Source of the DNA: Lingula anatina | Taxonomy: Eukaryota; Brachiopoda; Lingulata; Lingulida; Lingulidae | DNA: 35,813 nucleotides | Reading direction: 5' to 3' | NCBI RefSeq assembly: GCF_001039355.2 | Contig: NW_019774469.1 | Location: forward strand, 301,671 to 337,483 | Shown: positions 9,101 through 18,370 of the stretch, piece after piece | How the letters are laid out: each line of letters opens with the position of its first letter | Numbering within the stretch: position 1 is the first letter of the stretch | Notes under the pieces: model-generated | Told to the model about the DNA's origin: nothing | The model's database searches: none | The model's input: the letters and a program-made list of their open reading frames with translations, nothing else | Position numbers and translations under genes: made by a program

Positions 9101-11044
9101 TTCGTTGAGAATGCGCTCTTAGAAAAAGGTCAATACTGCGATAAACACGGTAGCGAGTTGTTGACATTCTATTGTGAAGACGATGACACCGTGGCATGTA
9201 GAGATTGTATTTTGGAAACTCACAGTAAACACGACTTTAAAAAAATAGGGGATGTGGTGAAAGTTCAACGGGAGTTAATACAAGCCAAGTTTAAATGTCT
9301 AACAACCGAAAAACTGACTCGTTTTGAAAAGGCAGAAAAAGTCATTGTGGAAACCGAAGACGAAGTGACTGAAAATCAGACAAAGGTTCTTCGTTCGGTA
9401 GATTCTCACAAATTAGCTATGACTAAGGAGATAAATAAAAACAGTAAAACATTTAAAAGAGAAATCAAAGATTATTATCAACAAGTAGAGAAGGACGTAC
9501 GTCAACAGACCGACGCATATTTGACCACTGTCAAACAACATTTGGAAACATATGAAACAAAAGTTCAGTCCGATTACACCGAAATGAAAAGATTTATAAA
9601 TGACAGAAGCAGGGAAATAACGACAGAAGTTAAGGCACTCACCTCCACGCAGGCGAAGGCTTTAGAAGCTGGAAAGGACAAGCTAGAAATGAACAAAATT
9701 TCCATTCAAAGCATTTGTGATTTCGCTCAACAGTTCACAGACACCAGTTCTGACATAGAGGTCATGACCCACTCTAAAAAACTCTTAACTAGAATCCAGG
9801 AGTTAGAGACAGTAGAACGAGTTTTTGATACCATGATCATCGATATAACATTTACACCAGGGCAAACAGAAATGGACGCTGTGCTACAGATACCTAAAAT
9901 CCCTGAATCACGGCCGCTGTCCGTCAAAAAGGGGTCCATTACGGCCAAAACATACCGGGGTCCCTTGGATGCATATGTTGGATGTTTAAAACAAAAGAGA
10001 GCGAACTATCCTGCGCTGAAGGAATTTATGAAGGTAACCTGGCTTGATAAGCCGGAGCGGAATGTTTGTTTGGAAGTGGGGGGTATACCGAGGGATATCC
10101 AGTTCACCGATGACGATTGTATTTTAGTTTTACATGGTGATTACCAGGCCCGTAGCCAGCAATATCAAAAGGGAGGTTCTTTTTCTAAAAAAATTGGCAT
10201 TTTACCATATAATCCCCATGTACCTAGGTCAAATTTTACCCAAAGTGGACCTTTTTTCCAGCAAGAAGGGGGGCTCTTTCTAACCCCCCGAACCCCCCTG
10301 GCTACGGCACTGGATTACGGTTTACATGGTAGTCCCCGGTGCTATGATCGTGATGCAGTGTCTTTATTCTCCAGCACAGGTCTATGTAATCGTGATATCA
10401 GTATAGAGGGAGAGGCGAAATGTATCACTACAGTCAGTAACGATAGATTCCTGGTCACATGCGGAGATAAATGGTGTAGACTGTATTCAACATCAGGTCA
10501 GGTTATCCGGTGTTTTGGTCAGGGTGATATGTCTGACCCCTGGGGTGTCACTGTGGACCGTACAGAGGGTAAGTTGTACGTGTGTGATAGTGGTGCACAG
10601 TGCATCTGTGTGTACGACATGATATCTTTTCAACTTGTTAACAGAATTCCTATCCCAATGTGCAGTAATGGCCCACTGCCCTGTGCATACCACCACGACA
10701 TCAAAGCAATCATAGTCGGCGACAGCAGTGCCCACTGTATGTATGCAGTGACACCCCAGGGTGACGTCATATTCCAATATGGAGCACGAGGTCAGTTTGG
10801 AAGTGGAGACGGACAACTGAGTAATCCAGCTGGAGTGTGCGTAGATAAGTTTGGACACATATTCATAGCTAACTACGGTAATCACAGGGTGGTTGTCCTT
10901 GCTTCAGATGGAACATTTCTACGTAACATTTTGACAAGGAATGACAGCATTAAGAATCCTGTGTCAGTTGATGTCAACAGTAACGGGGAGCTTGTTGTTG
11001 AAGATTCGGGAGGTGAAATAACCACGTACAAGTATATCGTTTAG
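9101..11044 (+). CDS. TRIM copy B: B-box2/coiled-coil/NHL gene lacking RING, with in-frame transposon insertion
   Basis: The frame opens after TAA 9098-9100, and homology to the other copies starts near 9122-9131, directly before B-box2. RING and B-box1 are absent upstream. B-box2 is intact (Cys, His, Cys, Asp, Cys, Cys, His, His ligands). The coiled coil continues to about 9830 and the propeller to TAG 11042-11044. The first in-frame ATG is at 9419, inside the coiled coil. Translation therefore needs an upstream exon (cttag/A at 9122 could be an acceptor), a non-ATG start, or begins at 9419. A 168-bp MITE-like insertion (10145-10312) plus its 6-bp target duplication adds 58 codons to the propeller without a stop. 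NHL motifs 'GVTVDRTEGKLYVCDSG' and 'GVCVDKFGHIFIANYGNHR' are present. It may be a 5'-truncated paralogue or part of a spliced gene. Confidence 0.7.
   Translation, partial: FVENALLEKGQYCDKHGSELLTFYCEDDDTVACRDCILETHSKHDFKKIGDVVKVQRELIQAKFKCLTTEKLTRFEKAEKVIVETEDEVTENQTKVLRSVDSHKLAMTKEINKNSKTFKREIKDYYQQVEKDVRQQTDAYLTTVKQHLETYETKVQSDYTEMKRFINDRSREITTEVKALTSTQAKALEAGKDKLEMNKISIQSICDFAQQFTDTSSDIEVMTHSKKLLTRIQELETVERVFDTMIIDITFTPGQTEMDAVLQIPKIPESRPLSVKKGSITAKTYRGPLDAYVGCLKQKRANYPALKEFMKVTWLDKPERNVCLEVGGIPRDIQFTDDDCILVLHGDYQARSQQYQKGGSFSKKIGILPYNPHVPRSNFTQSGPFFQQEGGLFLTPRTPLATALDYGLHGSPRCYDRDAVSLFSSTGLCNRDISIEGEAKCITTVSNDRFLVTCGDKWCRLYSTSGQVIRCFGQGDMSDPWGVTVDRTEGKLYVCDSGAQCICVYDMISFQLVNRIPIPMCSNGPLPCAYHHDIKAIIVGDSSAHCMYAVTPQGDVIFQYGARGQFGSGDGQLSNPAGVCVDKFGHIFIANYGNHRVVVLASDGTFLRNILTRNDSIKNPVSVDVNSNGELVVEDSGGEITTYKYIV
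10145..10312. mobile_element. 168-bp hAT-like MITE inside the copy B propeller
   Basis: The element begins CAGGCCCGTAGCCAG and ends CTGGCTACGGCACTG, a 15-bp terminal inverted repeat with two mismatches. It is flanked by GATTAC at 10139-10144 and 10313-10318. Copies A and C lack it. CAG-type ends suggest hAT ancestry, although hAT duplications are usually 8 bp rather than 6. Length 168 plus 6 equals 174, divisible by three, and the traversed frame has no stop, so the host frame remains open. Confidence 0.8.
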
Positions 11045-11527
11045 CAATGGCTTATGTGCTTTGATATTGTGATGATGTTTGGGTTGTTTTATTAATTACG
11101 GAAGAAAATGTTATGAACACACTGCAAACGAATCTTAGCATGAACCGGTATTAGGGTTAAATGTATGACCGTTTAATATGCACACTGAAAGTGTATACAA
11201 ATTCTACATAAAAAAGACAAATATCAGCATAAAACATATTAACCCTTTGCATACCAACATATTCATATGATTTATTTCATTCATAGTTTTTTGGTTGTAA
11301 ATTTAGCCTACTTTCGTGACCTACTTTCCTGCCCAATTGACATACAGCTTAAAATGCCAGCAGAAAAATCCGTTCAAACATCATTTTCGGGTACAATTAA
11401 ACAATGCTTTTTGGTAATTCTCTTAGTTATACTACTTGAAACTATATGCTGGCATTTGGTTGGTTTTTGTGACAAAAATTGACTTTGTATGCATCTTTAA
11501 ATTAAATCGGTTCTGTGCGGAGCTTTG
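11045..11527. other. 3' flank of TRIM copy B
   Basis: The first 80-100 bases retain similarity to the 3' flanks of the other copies (around 'gtgatgatgttt' and 'atgaacacac'). The remainder is A/T-rich. A short open frame at 11267-11482 has no recognisable family and no homologue in the other copies' flanks, so I do not call it a gene. Confidence 0.45.
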
Positions 11528-11531
11528 TTAG

Positions 11532-11755
11532 ACCCCATTTCCATAGATTTTAGATCGATCTATCCCTGTGGGGAGTCTCACTAGACTACTGTCAGCTTAG
11601 CCGACTGAAGCGTCTGTCCCGCCTACTGAAAGCTGTAAGGGGGTAATTAACTATGGTGCGCGCTTGGCTGACTGCAATTTAGCGTGAACCCCCAGGGAGT
11701 TAGGTCGATCTAAATCTTAATCCCTGGATCGATCTAAATCTCTGGGAATACACAC
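11532..11755. mobile_element. TTAG-flanked palindromic MITE, copy 2 (inverted)
   Basis: A 224-bp element between TTAG at 11528-11531 and 11756-11759. It aligns in inverse orientation to 2141-2363, sharing 'cccccagggagttaggtcgat' as its reverse complement and the multiple GATCGATC blocks. Equal length and flanks on two unrelated sites confirm the boundaries. Confidence 0.75.
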
Positions 11756-11810
11756 TTAGTATCATATTAACTTTTTTAAATTTCATTTAAGTTTTATTTT
11801 ATGGAATTTT

Positions 11811-12510
11811 CACCGCAGTGGAAAATAATTTACACCGCGGTTAAAAATTATTTTCACCGGGGTGGTAATTCCTGTCCATCTCGGCCCGGGTGATGCAGAC
11901 ATGTAGGTTATACGAATCCAAAATTTACCAGATGTCTGGGAAGGAAGTTGATAAAGACACTCACATGCACATGCAGGCAGTTTAACCGGTCTATGTGCCA
12001 ATCATCCCAGGAATGTGGAGGAAGCGGGAAGTATTCGAATAGATTAAAATTCACCGAAATGCTGAAATGTTGTACTAGTACGTCGCTTTTCCCTTTATAA
12101 TAACTTGCGTATTATTGGGAATATTGGTAGAAAGAAACCTCTTCGAAGAAACCGAGATTACATCTATTAAGATAAGAGCTATGGGCAAACACGTCACACA
12201 AATATTTAAAGATACATTGTCCAAAAATAACGTTAAGTATTTAGTGATAACAATGGGATTCCCTTTGCATAAAACTGCAAGCGGGACTTTAATTATATAG
12301 GTGGTAAATATAGATAGGAAACTAAAGTTAACGGCAGTGGCCCCACGAACAGATCCACAAACCTTGTGAGTATGTAACAATAGCATGCACCGTGACGGCA
12401 TCTGGCAAATGTAAGGTTCTCATTACCTATTCATCACCCGGACCGAGATGGCCAGGAATTACCACCGCGGTGATAGTTTGTTCCACCGCGGTGTACATTA
12501 TTTTCAATCA
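11811..12510. mobile_element. Foldback element with CACCGCGGTG-rich arms
   Basis: The left arm (about 11811-11945) and right arm (about 12395-12510) are inverted copies. Shared landmarks are ACCGCGGT blocks, 'ggtaattcctg' with 'ccatctcgg' and 'cccgggtgatg' on the left, against their complements on the right. The roughly 450-bp interior has a short open frame (12115-12300) with no recognisable domain. The structure fits a foldback or long-TIR non-autonomous DNA transposon. A clear target-site duplication was not found. Confidence 0.6.
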
Positions 12511-12950
12511 AGAGAATATTTCTAATATAATTTCTCAAAACAACACCAGAAAGCAAATTAAATCAAATCAACCAGACGGTAAACACCGGCAGGCTTTGTC
12601 AATTTCACCATTTGTTTATTTCAAACAGCGTACCAGTACTTTTTGCGCATGCGCAGTAGTTTGAGACCTGTGCTCCATTGCCTTGCTTTCATTACAATTA
12701 TGTTATTCTAAGGAAAGTCCGATGGCTTTATGCTTTTAATACATACAACCAACAGAATATTTCCAATATAATTTATCAAAACGACACCAGAAAGCAAATT
12801 AAATTAAATTAACCAGACGAGTAACCAGACGGTAAACAGTGGCAGACTTTGTCACTTTCAACATTTGTTTATTTCAAACAGCGCACTTTTCGCGCACGCG
12901 TAGTCGTTTGAAACCTGTGCTCGCCGTTGTTTGTTTACATTATAAGGTCA
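12508..12950. repeat. About 240-bp tandem duplication upstream of TRIM copy C
   Basis: Block 12508-12705 is repeated at 12749-12950. Shared landmarks are 'agaatattt', 'caccagaaagcaaatta', 'tttgtttatttcaaacagcg' and 'acctgtgctc'. Each block carries a GCGCA-rich motif before the last landmark. Duplication placed an additional copy of a possible promoter segment before copy C. Confidence 0.7.
12644..12655. promoter_or_regulatory. NRF1-like palindrome TGCGCATGCGCA
   Basis: A perfect match to the vertebrate NRF1 consensus. The duplicated block carries a weaker GCGCACGCG version near 12892-12900. Proximity to the copy C start suggests promoter use. No binding evidence can be obtained from sequence alone. 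Confidence 0.35.
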
Positions 12951-12991
12951 CGAAGTGATGCTAAATATGTCAAGCCTGTAAGACGTTATAA

Positions 12992-13003
12992 GATGGCGGC
13001 TCC
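12992..13003 (+). promoter_or_regulatory. YY1-like site AAGATGGCGGC
   Basis: An exact match to the YY1 consensus about 130 bp upstream of the copy C ATG. YY1 sites of this orientation are common at the transcription starts of TATA-less genes in other animals. It suggests a start near here, which is inference. Confidence 0.4.
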
Positions 13004-13127
13004 CTTTCCAGACTGTTTTCGTAGCAGAGGGATCGTTATAATTTAGCTGAAACAGGGCTAACTAGAGATAAACTTCATGAAGATTAAGGAAGAGGATCGT
13101 AGTGCGACCCGGTCACGTTGCAATACC

Positions 13128-13607
13128 ATGGCAACGGCTTCAAAAGAGCTGTGTAACGTCTTCAGTGAGAACTTTTTAACTTGTCACATATGTCTGGAGG
13201 AATATAAAGATCCGAGAGTGCTCCCCTGTTACCACACGTTCTGCATGGAATGCATTGCTGACCATGCAGCCAAGAATGGTGTCCAGAACAAGTTTTTCTG
13301 TCCCGTGTGTCGCCAAGAGGCCCCTGTACCACCAGGTGGGTTAGAAACTCTCGTGAAAAACTTCTTCTTAATAAAAGTAAATGATTTCATGAAAGATCAG
13401 AAAGTGCATGAGTGGAGACTTTGTGAGTATTGTAAGCATAAAGAGGCCTCTCTGCTGTGCCAAGATTGTCCAAATACCAACCATCTCTGCGCTACATGTC
13501 GTGAATTGCATGACAACATCCCTGCATTAAATGGGCATCACTTTCTACCTCTGTCGATTTTTCAGTTAACCCAGCTAACGTACGAGAACAATTGCGACAT
13601 GTTTTAG
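13128..13607 (+). CDS. TRIM copy C, N-terminal frame: RING and B-box1 (159 aa)
   Basis: The C3HC4 RING ligands are C19, C22, C34, H36, C39, C42, C58 and C61. B-box1 follows with all its Cys/His ligands. After 'FLPLS' the frame is shifted and reads 20 foreign residues to TAG 13605-13607. If expressed alone it would give a RING plus B-box1 protein without B-box2, coiled coil or NHL. Whether that is functional is unknown. Confidence 0.7.
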   Translation: MATASKELCNVFSENFLTCHICLEEYKDPRVLPCYHTFCMECIADHAAKNGVQNKFFCPVCRQEAPVPPGGLETLVKNFFLIKVNDFMKDQKVHEWRLCEYCKHKEASLLCQDCPNTNHLCATCRELHDNIPALNGHHFLPLSIFQLTQLTYENNCDMF

Positions 13608-15364
13608 ATAAAACTCAATTCTGTGACAAACACGACGGCGAGTTGCTGACATTCTATTGTGAAGAGGATGACACCGTGGCATGTAGAGATTGTATTTTAG
13701 AAACTCACAGTAAACATAACTTTAAAAAAATAGGGGATGTCGTGAAAGTTCAACGAGATCTACTACTGCAAAAGCTTAAATGCCTGACTACAGAAAAGCT
13801 GTCTCGGTTTGAAAAGGCAGACAAAGTTATTGTGGAAACTGAAGAAAGGCTGACTGAAAATCAGACAAAGGTTCTTCGTTTGGTGGATTCTCAGCAATTA
13901 TCTATGACTAAGGAGATAAAAGAAAACAGTAAAACGATTAAAAGAGAAATTAAAGATTATTATCAACAAATAGAAAAGGACATACGTCAACAAACTGACG
14001 AATATTTGAGCACTGTCAAACAGCATTTGGAAACTTATGAAACAAAAGTACAGTCAGATTACATCGAAATGCAGAAAGTTTTAGATGACAAAAGCAACGA
14101 CATAACGATAGAAGTTAAGGCACTCACCTCCACACAGAGGAAGACTTTAGAAGCTGAAAAGGACAAACAAGAAATGAACAAGATTTCCTTTCAGAGCATC
14201 CGTGATTTCGCTCAGCAACTCACAGACACCGGTTCTGACATCGAGGTCATGACCCACTCCAAAAAACTCCAAACTAGAATTCAGGAGTTAGAGACAATAG
14301 AACCAGTCTTTGATACCAAGATCACTGACATAACATTTACACCAGGGCAAACAGCAATGGACGTTGTGCTACAGTTTCCTAAAATCCCTGAACCACAGCT
14401 GTCCATCAAAACGGGGTCAATTACGGCCAAAACATACCGGGGTCCCTTGGATGCATATTTTGGACGTTTAAAACAAAAGAGAACAAACTATCTTGCGCTG
14501 AAGGAATTTCTGAAAGTAACCTGGCTTGATAAGCCTGAGCTGAATGTTTGTTTTAAAGTTAAGTGTTTGCCACAGGATATCCAGTGCACAGATGACGGTT
14601 GTATTTTAGTATTACAAAGTGATAAGAGTTCACATGGTGGTTACTTGTACAGTTATCGTGATGCAGTGTCAGTATTTTCCAGCACAGGTCAATGCAATCG
14701 TAATATCAGTATAGAGGGAAGGGGGAGATATATCACTAAAGTCAGTAACGATAGATTCGTGGTCACATGCAGAGATAAATGCTGTAGACTGTATTCAACA
14801 TCAGGTCAGGTTATCCAATGTTTTGGTCAGGGTGATATGTCTGACCCCTGTGGTGTCACTGTGGACCGTACAGAGGGTAAGGTGTACGTGTGTGATAGTG
14901 GTGCACAGTGCATCTGTGTGTACGACATGGAATCTTTTCAACTTGTAAACAGAATTCCTATCCCAATGTGCAGTAAAGATCCACTGTGCTGTGTATACCA
15001 CCATGGCATCAATGCAATCATAGTCAGCGCCCTCAGTGCCCACTGTGTGTGTGCAGTGACACCCCAGGGTGACGTCATGTTCCAATACGGAGCACGAGGT
15101 CAGAGTGGAAGTGGAGATGGACAACTGAGTTATCCAGCTGGAGTGTGCGTAGATAAGTTTGGACACATATTCATAACTGACTACGGTAATCACAGGGTGG
15201 TTGTCCTTGGTTCAGACGGAACATTTCTACGTAACATTTCGTCAAAGAGTGACAACATACGATATCCTGTATCAGTTGATGTCAACAGTAACGGGGAGCT
15301 TGTTGTGGGAACTTGTCGAGGTGAAATATCCATGTATAAGTATGTTCATGAGAAATTAATATGA
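13553..15364 (+). CDS. TRIM copy C, C-terminal frame: B-box2, coiled coil, NHL
   Basis: Homology resumes at Val-Asp-Phe-Ser (13553). B-box2 (13619-13720) keeps its Cys/His/Asp ligands, the coiled coil runs to about 14300, and the propeller to the end. The clearest blades are 'GVTVDRTEGKVYVCDSG' (about 14850-14900) and 'GVCVDKFGHIFITDYGNHR' (about 15140-15195). There is no ATG at the start of the segment. The C-terminus ends 'HEKLI', a few residues longer than copy B. Confidence 0.75.
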   Translation, partial: VDFSVNPANVREQLRHVLDKTQFCDKHDGELLTFYCEEDDTVACRDCILETHSKHNFKKIGDVVKVQRDLLLQKLKCLTTEKLSRFEKADKVIVETEERLTENQTKVLRLVDSQQLSMTKEIKENSKTIKREIKDYYQQIEKDIRQQTDEYLSTVKQHLETYETKVQSDYIEMQKVLDDKSNDITIEVKALTSTQRKTLEAEKDKQEMNKISFQSIRDFAQQLTDTGSDIEVMTHSKKLQTRIQELETIEPVFDTKITDITFTPGQTAMDVVLQFPKIPEPQLSIKTGSITAKTYRGPLDAYFGRLKQKRTNYLALKEFLKVTWLDKPELNVCFKVKCLPQDIQCTDDGCILVLQSDKSSHGGYLYSYRDAVSVFSSTGQCNRNISIEGRGRYITKVSNDRFVVTCRDKCCRLYSTSGQVIQCFGQGDMSDPCGVTVDRTEGKVYVCDSGAQCICVYDMESFQLVNRIPIPMCSKDPLCCVYHHGINAIIVSALSAHCVCAVTPQGDVMFQYGARGQSGSGDGQLSYPAGVCVDKFGHIFITDYGNHRVVVLGSDGTFLRNISSKSDNIRYPVSVDVNSNGELVVGTCRGEISMYKYVHEKLI

Positions 15365-15890
15365 TTTGACAATGTGATGGTGTTTAAATTGTAATATTAA
15401 TCACTGAAGAAAATGTAAAGAACTCACTACAAATGAACATTAGAACGAAGTGGTACTATGTTCACTTAATGTACATGCTGAAAGTGTGCAGAAATTATAA
15501 TTAGATAAATTAGATAAATATCAGACACACACACCAATAGACAATAAATGTGTGTAAACTTGGTGACATTTGGTGATGTCTTTGCAACATAATGGTCATT
15601 CCTTGACCTCTGAGGGGGTACATGTAATAAAAACGAATAAATGGTATTAAATATTGATATCTTCACCACTAGTTTGTCGTTTCTGTTTCACTTATCATGT
15701 TAGTTATGATATTTATATCAATTTTCACCTGTGATGTGATCATTTATAGATAAACACGTGATACTGGAGATGGGACAACTTTAAACCGAAATTATGATGT
15801 TGGATTACAGCATCATGTAGGGGGGTACAAGTAAGAAGATAATATAAGTGTGAGGGTGGGAGTCGGGGTTGGGCTGCTCATTTAGATAAG
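15365..15890. other. 3' flank of TRIM copy C
   Basis: The first 80-100 bases resemble the other 3' flanks. Three AATAAA motifs (15543-15548, 15626-15631, 15636-15641) are candidate polyadenylation signals. The rest is A/T-rich and I see no gene. Confidence 0.4.
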
Positions 15891-16450
15891 AAGTATGACA
15901 AGGGGAGTTTCCCTTAATACCGTTGTGGCGTGATAGACCCGTGTCGTGACGAAACCGTTCTGCACATGCGCATTGAGGGTAGATTGATAGAAGTAACTTC
16001 CGGTATGACGATGTCGTCCTAAGTAGGCGCTATGTTTGCACTGAACTATGATTTTCCAATTCATAATTCAGTGGTTTTCGTCATGAGAGAGTATGTATTT
16101 GATAATCTTATTACTACAGTATACGGGGGAATGTTGGAAGTGAGCTTTTAATCGTGACTGAACTGTTTTGCTCTGTGTGAAAAACGTGGCAGATCTAAGA
16201 CTCGCAGTATATTGTTTTCACTCTACAATGTTCTTTCAATGCAGAGTTCAGTCATTTTCATTAAAAAGAAATTGTGTGTTTGATAATACTACAACTTTCT
16301 CTACGGGGAAATGTTGGAAATGCATGTGCAGCTACGTACTGTAAGTCAACAGACTGCTACCCCAGCGTGAATAATCCGTCAGAACGGTTTATTCACGACG
16401 ACGGTTTCTTCACGTGACACCGGTTTGAGCTTAGGGCTGACGCGCTGAAA
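15891..16450. other. Intergenic with a diverged internal duplication
   Basis: The stretch 16055-16150 resembles 16240-16330 (shared 'tttgataat' and 'ggggaa...tgttggaa'). A GTGAATAA / TTATTCAC hairpin lies at about 16368-16397. No coding region or RNA gene recognised. Confidence 0.4.
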
Positions 16451-16654
16451 AATGTGTTTGAGCGGACGACGAAGGGGAATACTGACCCCCCCCCCCTTTC
16501 AGCCTCCCTCCTCCTCCTCCAATCCCAACACCAGTCCTAAACCCTATACTATTATATCCACAAATTCACCATTGAAAACAACACTATCTCTCAGTACACG
16601 GTGCGAGGAATTCATTTACGAGGTTTATCTTTATCTCCGGTCATTATAACAACG

Positions 16655-16672
16655 ATGATGGCGGCTGATCAG
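16655..16672 (+). other. Candidate short first coding exon with splice donor
   Basis: ATG ATG GCG GCT GAT CAG is followed directly by GTAAAT, so a 6-residue first exon in phase 0 is possible. The ATGGCGGC core is also YY1-like. I found no downstream exon that I could attach to it, so this may be chance. Confidence 0.15.
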
Positions 16673-17588
16673 GTAAATTGTTGTTATTTTCTTTCCTTGT
16701 CGTAAATAACTGGATGGTTAGGATATTAAAATAGTATCATGTGGTCAGCGATATTATAAAGGTCCACCCTGCGCGTGCGGTCACTTTATGGTAGGGTCAA
16801 CCACTAGTGTGAGAACTTTGACATCCAATTAGGGGGGAAGGTGGGGGGTTTAAGATATAGAATTGTTGCGGTAACCTTAACATGACTGGGCTGTTTTTCT
16901 CTGGTGTATTTAACACATTTCCTTGCGAGGAGCGATGTGATCAATTTTGAATGGTGACTATGTATGGTCTACTTAAATATAATTTTTCAACAACAATGTT
17001 TTAAAATGCAAATAAAATTAAAAAAAGAAAATTAGGCGAGTTTAAATTGAAGCTACATGTACGGCGTGCATTTTATCAGTGTATTTGGGCTAGTCATACA
17101 TACGTACATACTCGTGTTTTACTGTTTGTTATCTTTTCAATAGAGTATTTATTCATAAATAGAATTATTCAATGTTAGATGTCACGCCGCCAGGTGATTC
17201 ATAGGACATGTATTTTAGGAGACTTCCGCTACCTGTGAAGCGGAGAGCACCGTTTTCTTCCTGTCATTGTAGATATCTTTTTCTTTTTCTTTTGTTTTCC
17301 TCTTTCAGTGCGTAGGTCTATGGTCACTTGCTGACCTGCCTCATCTGAGGTCAGGGGTTCTATTATCACGAATACAGAAACAAAAGTCTAAATGTACATT
17401 TCAAAACCACAGAACAGTCAATCAGCCTGAAAATTGTGCCGGTATGATCCACAGACGGGGAAAATGTTCTCAAAATATCTCGTGCGTTGTTGCCTTGATT
17501 TTAAACCTTGAACAATGTATTTGTTGGTTTCTTTTTATTTACTTTTTATTCTTTCCCTTACCACTCTTCATATCATTGTCTGCTTTCC
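16673..17588. other. Intergenic, no gene seen
   Basis: Mixed A/T-rich sequence with a T/C-rich tract near 17275-17310. No conserved coding pattern or RNA gene recognised on either strand. Confidence 0.4.
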
Positions 17589-17606
17589 CATCTTCATCTC
17601 TCTCTC

Positions 17607-17678
<72 letters not shown>

Positions 17679-17705
17679 CTTTCTCTCCCTCTCTTTCTCT
17701 CTCTA

Positions 17706-17794
<89 letters not shown>

Positions 17795-17806
17795 NNNNNN
17801 NNNNNN

Positions 17807-17837
<31 letters not shown>

Positions 17838-17838
17838 G

Positions 17839-17890
<52 letters not shown>

Positions 17891-17952
17891 AACACAAACA
17901 CACACTTATTTACACATAAACACACACACGCGGGCGCAAACACACACATTGA
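17589..17952. repeat. Alternating (CT)n and (CA)n microsatellite block with assembly gap
   Basis: Three CT tracts each run into a CA tract, with N at 17795-17806. Long open frames here encode only Ser/Leu or Thr/His repeats and are artefacts of the dinucleotide repeats. The N run shows that the assembler could not resolve the length. Confidence 0.95.
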
Positions 17953-18083
17953 CTTTCTCTTTCTTTTTCTCTGTCATACAACGTGGAAAACTCCCAGTGC
18001 ATTATATGCCTCGTGTTTCACCAGCTGCGTAGACAGTACAGTGAAGTTGTCTTTTCTTTGACACGTACTTGTGAACTAGGCAG

Positions 18084-18370
18084 GGGTGGAGGGTGGCGGG
18101 GGGGAAGGGGTGAGGTGGAGTGGCGGGTGGCAGGGGAAGGGGTGGGTGGGATGGCGGGGGAAGGGGTGAGGTGGAGTGGCGGGTGGCAGGGGAAGGGGTG
18201 GGTGGGATGGCGGGGGAAGGGGTGAGGTGGAATGGCGGGTGGCAGGGGAAGGGGTGGGTGGGATGGCGGGGGAAGGGGTGGGGGTTCGGGTGGGGTGGGG
18301 GTGGGGTGGCAAGTGAGGGGGTGCATGGGGTGTGCTGGCGGGGGAAGGGGTGGGGAGAGGGAGAGGGTGG
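18084..18370. repeat. G-rich minisatellite, 56-bp unit
   Basis: The landmark 'ggaaggggtgagg' or a near form recurs with 'aag' at 18105, 18161, 18217 and 18273, an exact 56-bp spacing. Units are nearly identical. The + strand is almost free of C and has dense GGG/GGGG runs, so it can form G-quadruplexes. The complementary strand gives Pro-rich frames that are not genes. Confidence 0.9.

Larger units (their letters stand above)
13128..15364 (+). pseudogene. TRIM copy C: RING/B-box/coiled-coil/NHL gene split by a 7-nt deletion
   Basis: The gene reads from ATG 13128 (accATGg) to TGA 15362-15364 but changes frame at 13551-13556. There copy A has a 7-nt segment (acaagtc) after 'ctgtc' that is missing here. 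The remaining sequence joins two short GTC repeats, the usual mark of slippage or microhomology deletion. On either side the reading frames match copy A residue for residue. It is a TRIM-NHL type gene in the same orientation as copy A, with an otherwise undamaged 2.2-kb coding region. An upstream ATG at 13077 is in frame, but the first 17 residues have no match in copy A, so 13128 is preferred. AATAAA signals lie downstream at 15543, 15626 and 15636. Recent pseudogene, allele or assembly error are the options. Confidence 0.8.

Noticed and set aside
17444-18061. Long open frames rich in Ser/Leu and His/Thr
   Set aside because: They are translations of CT and CA dinucleotide repeats and read through N bases.
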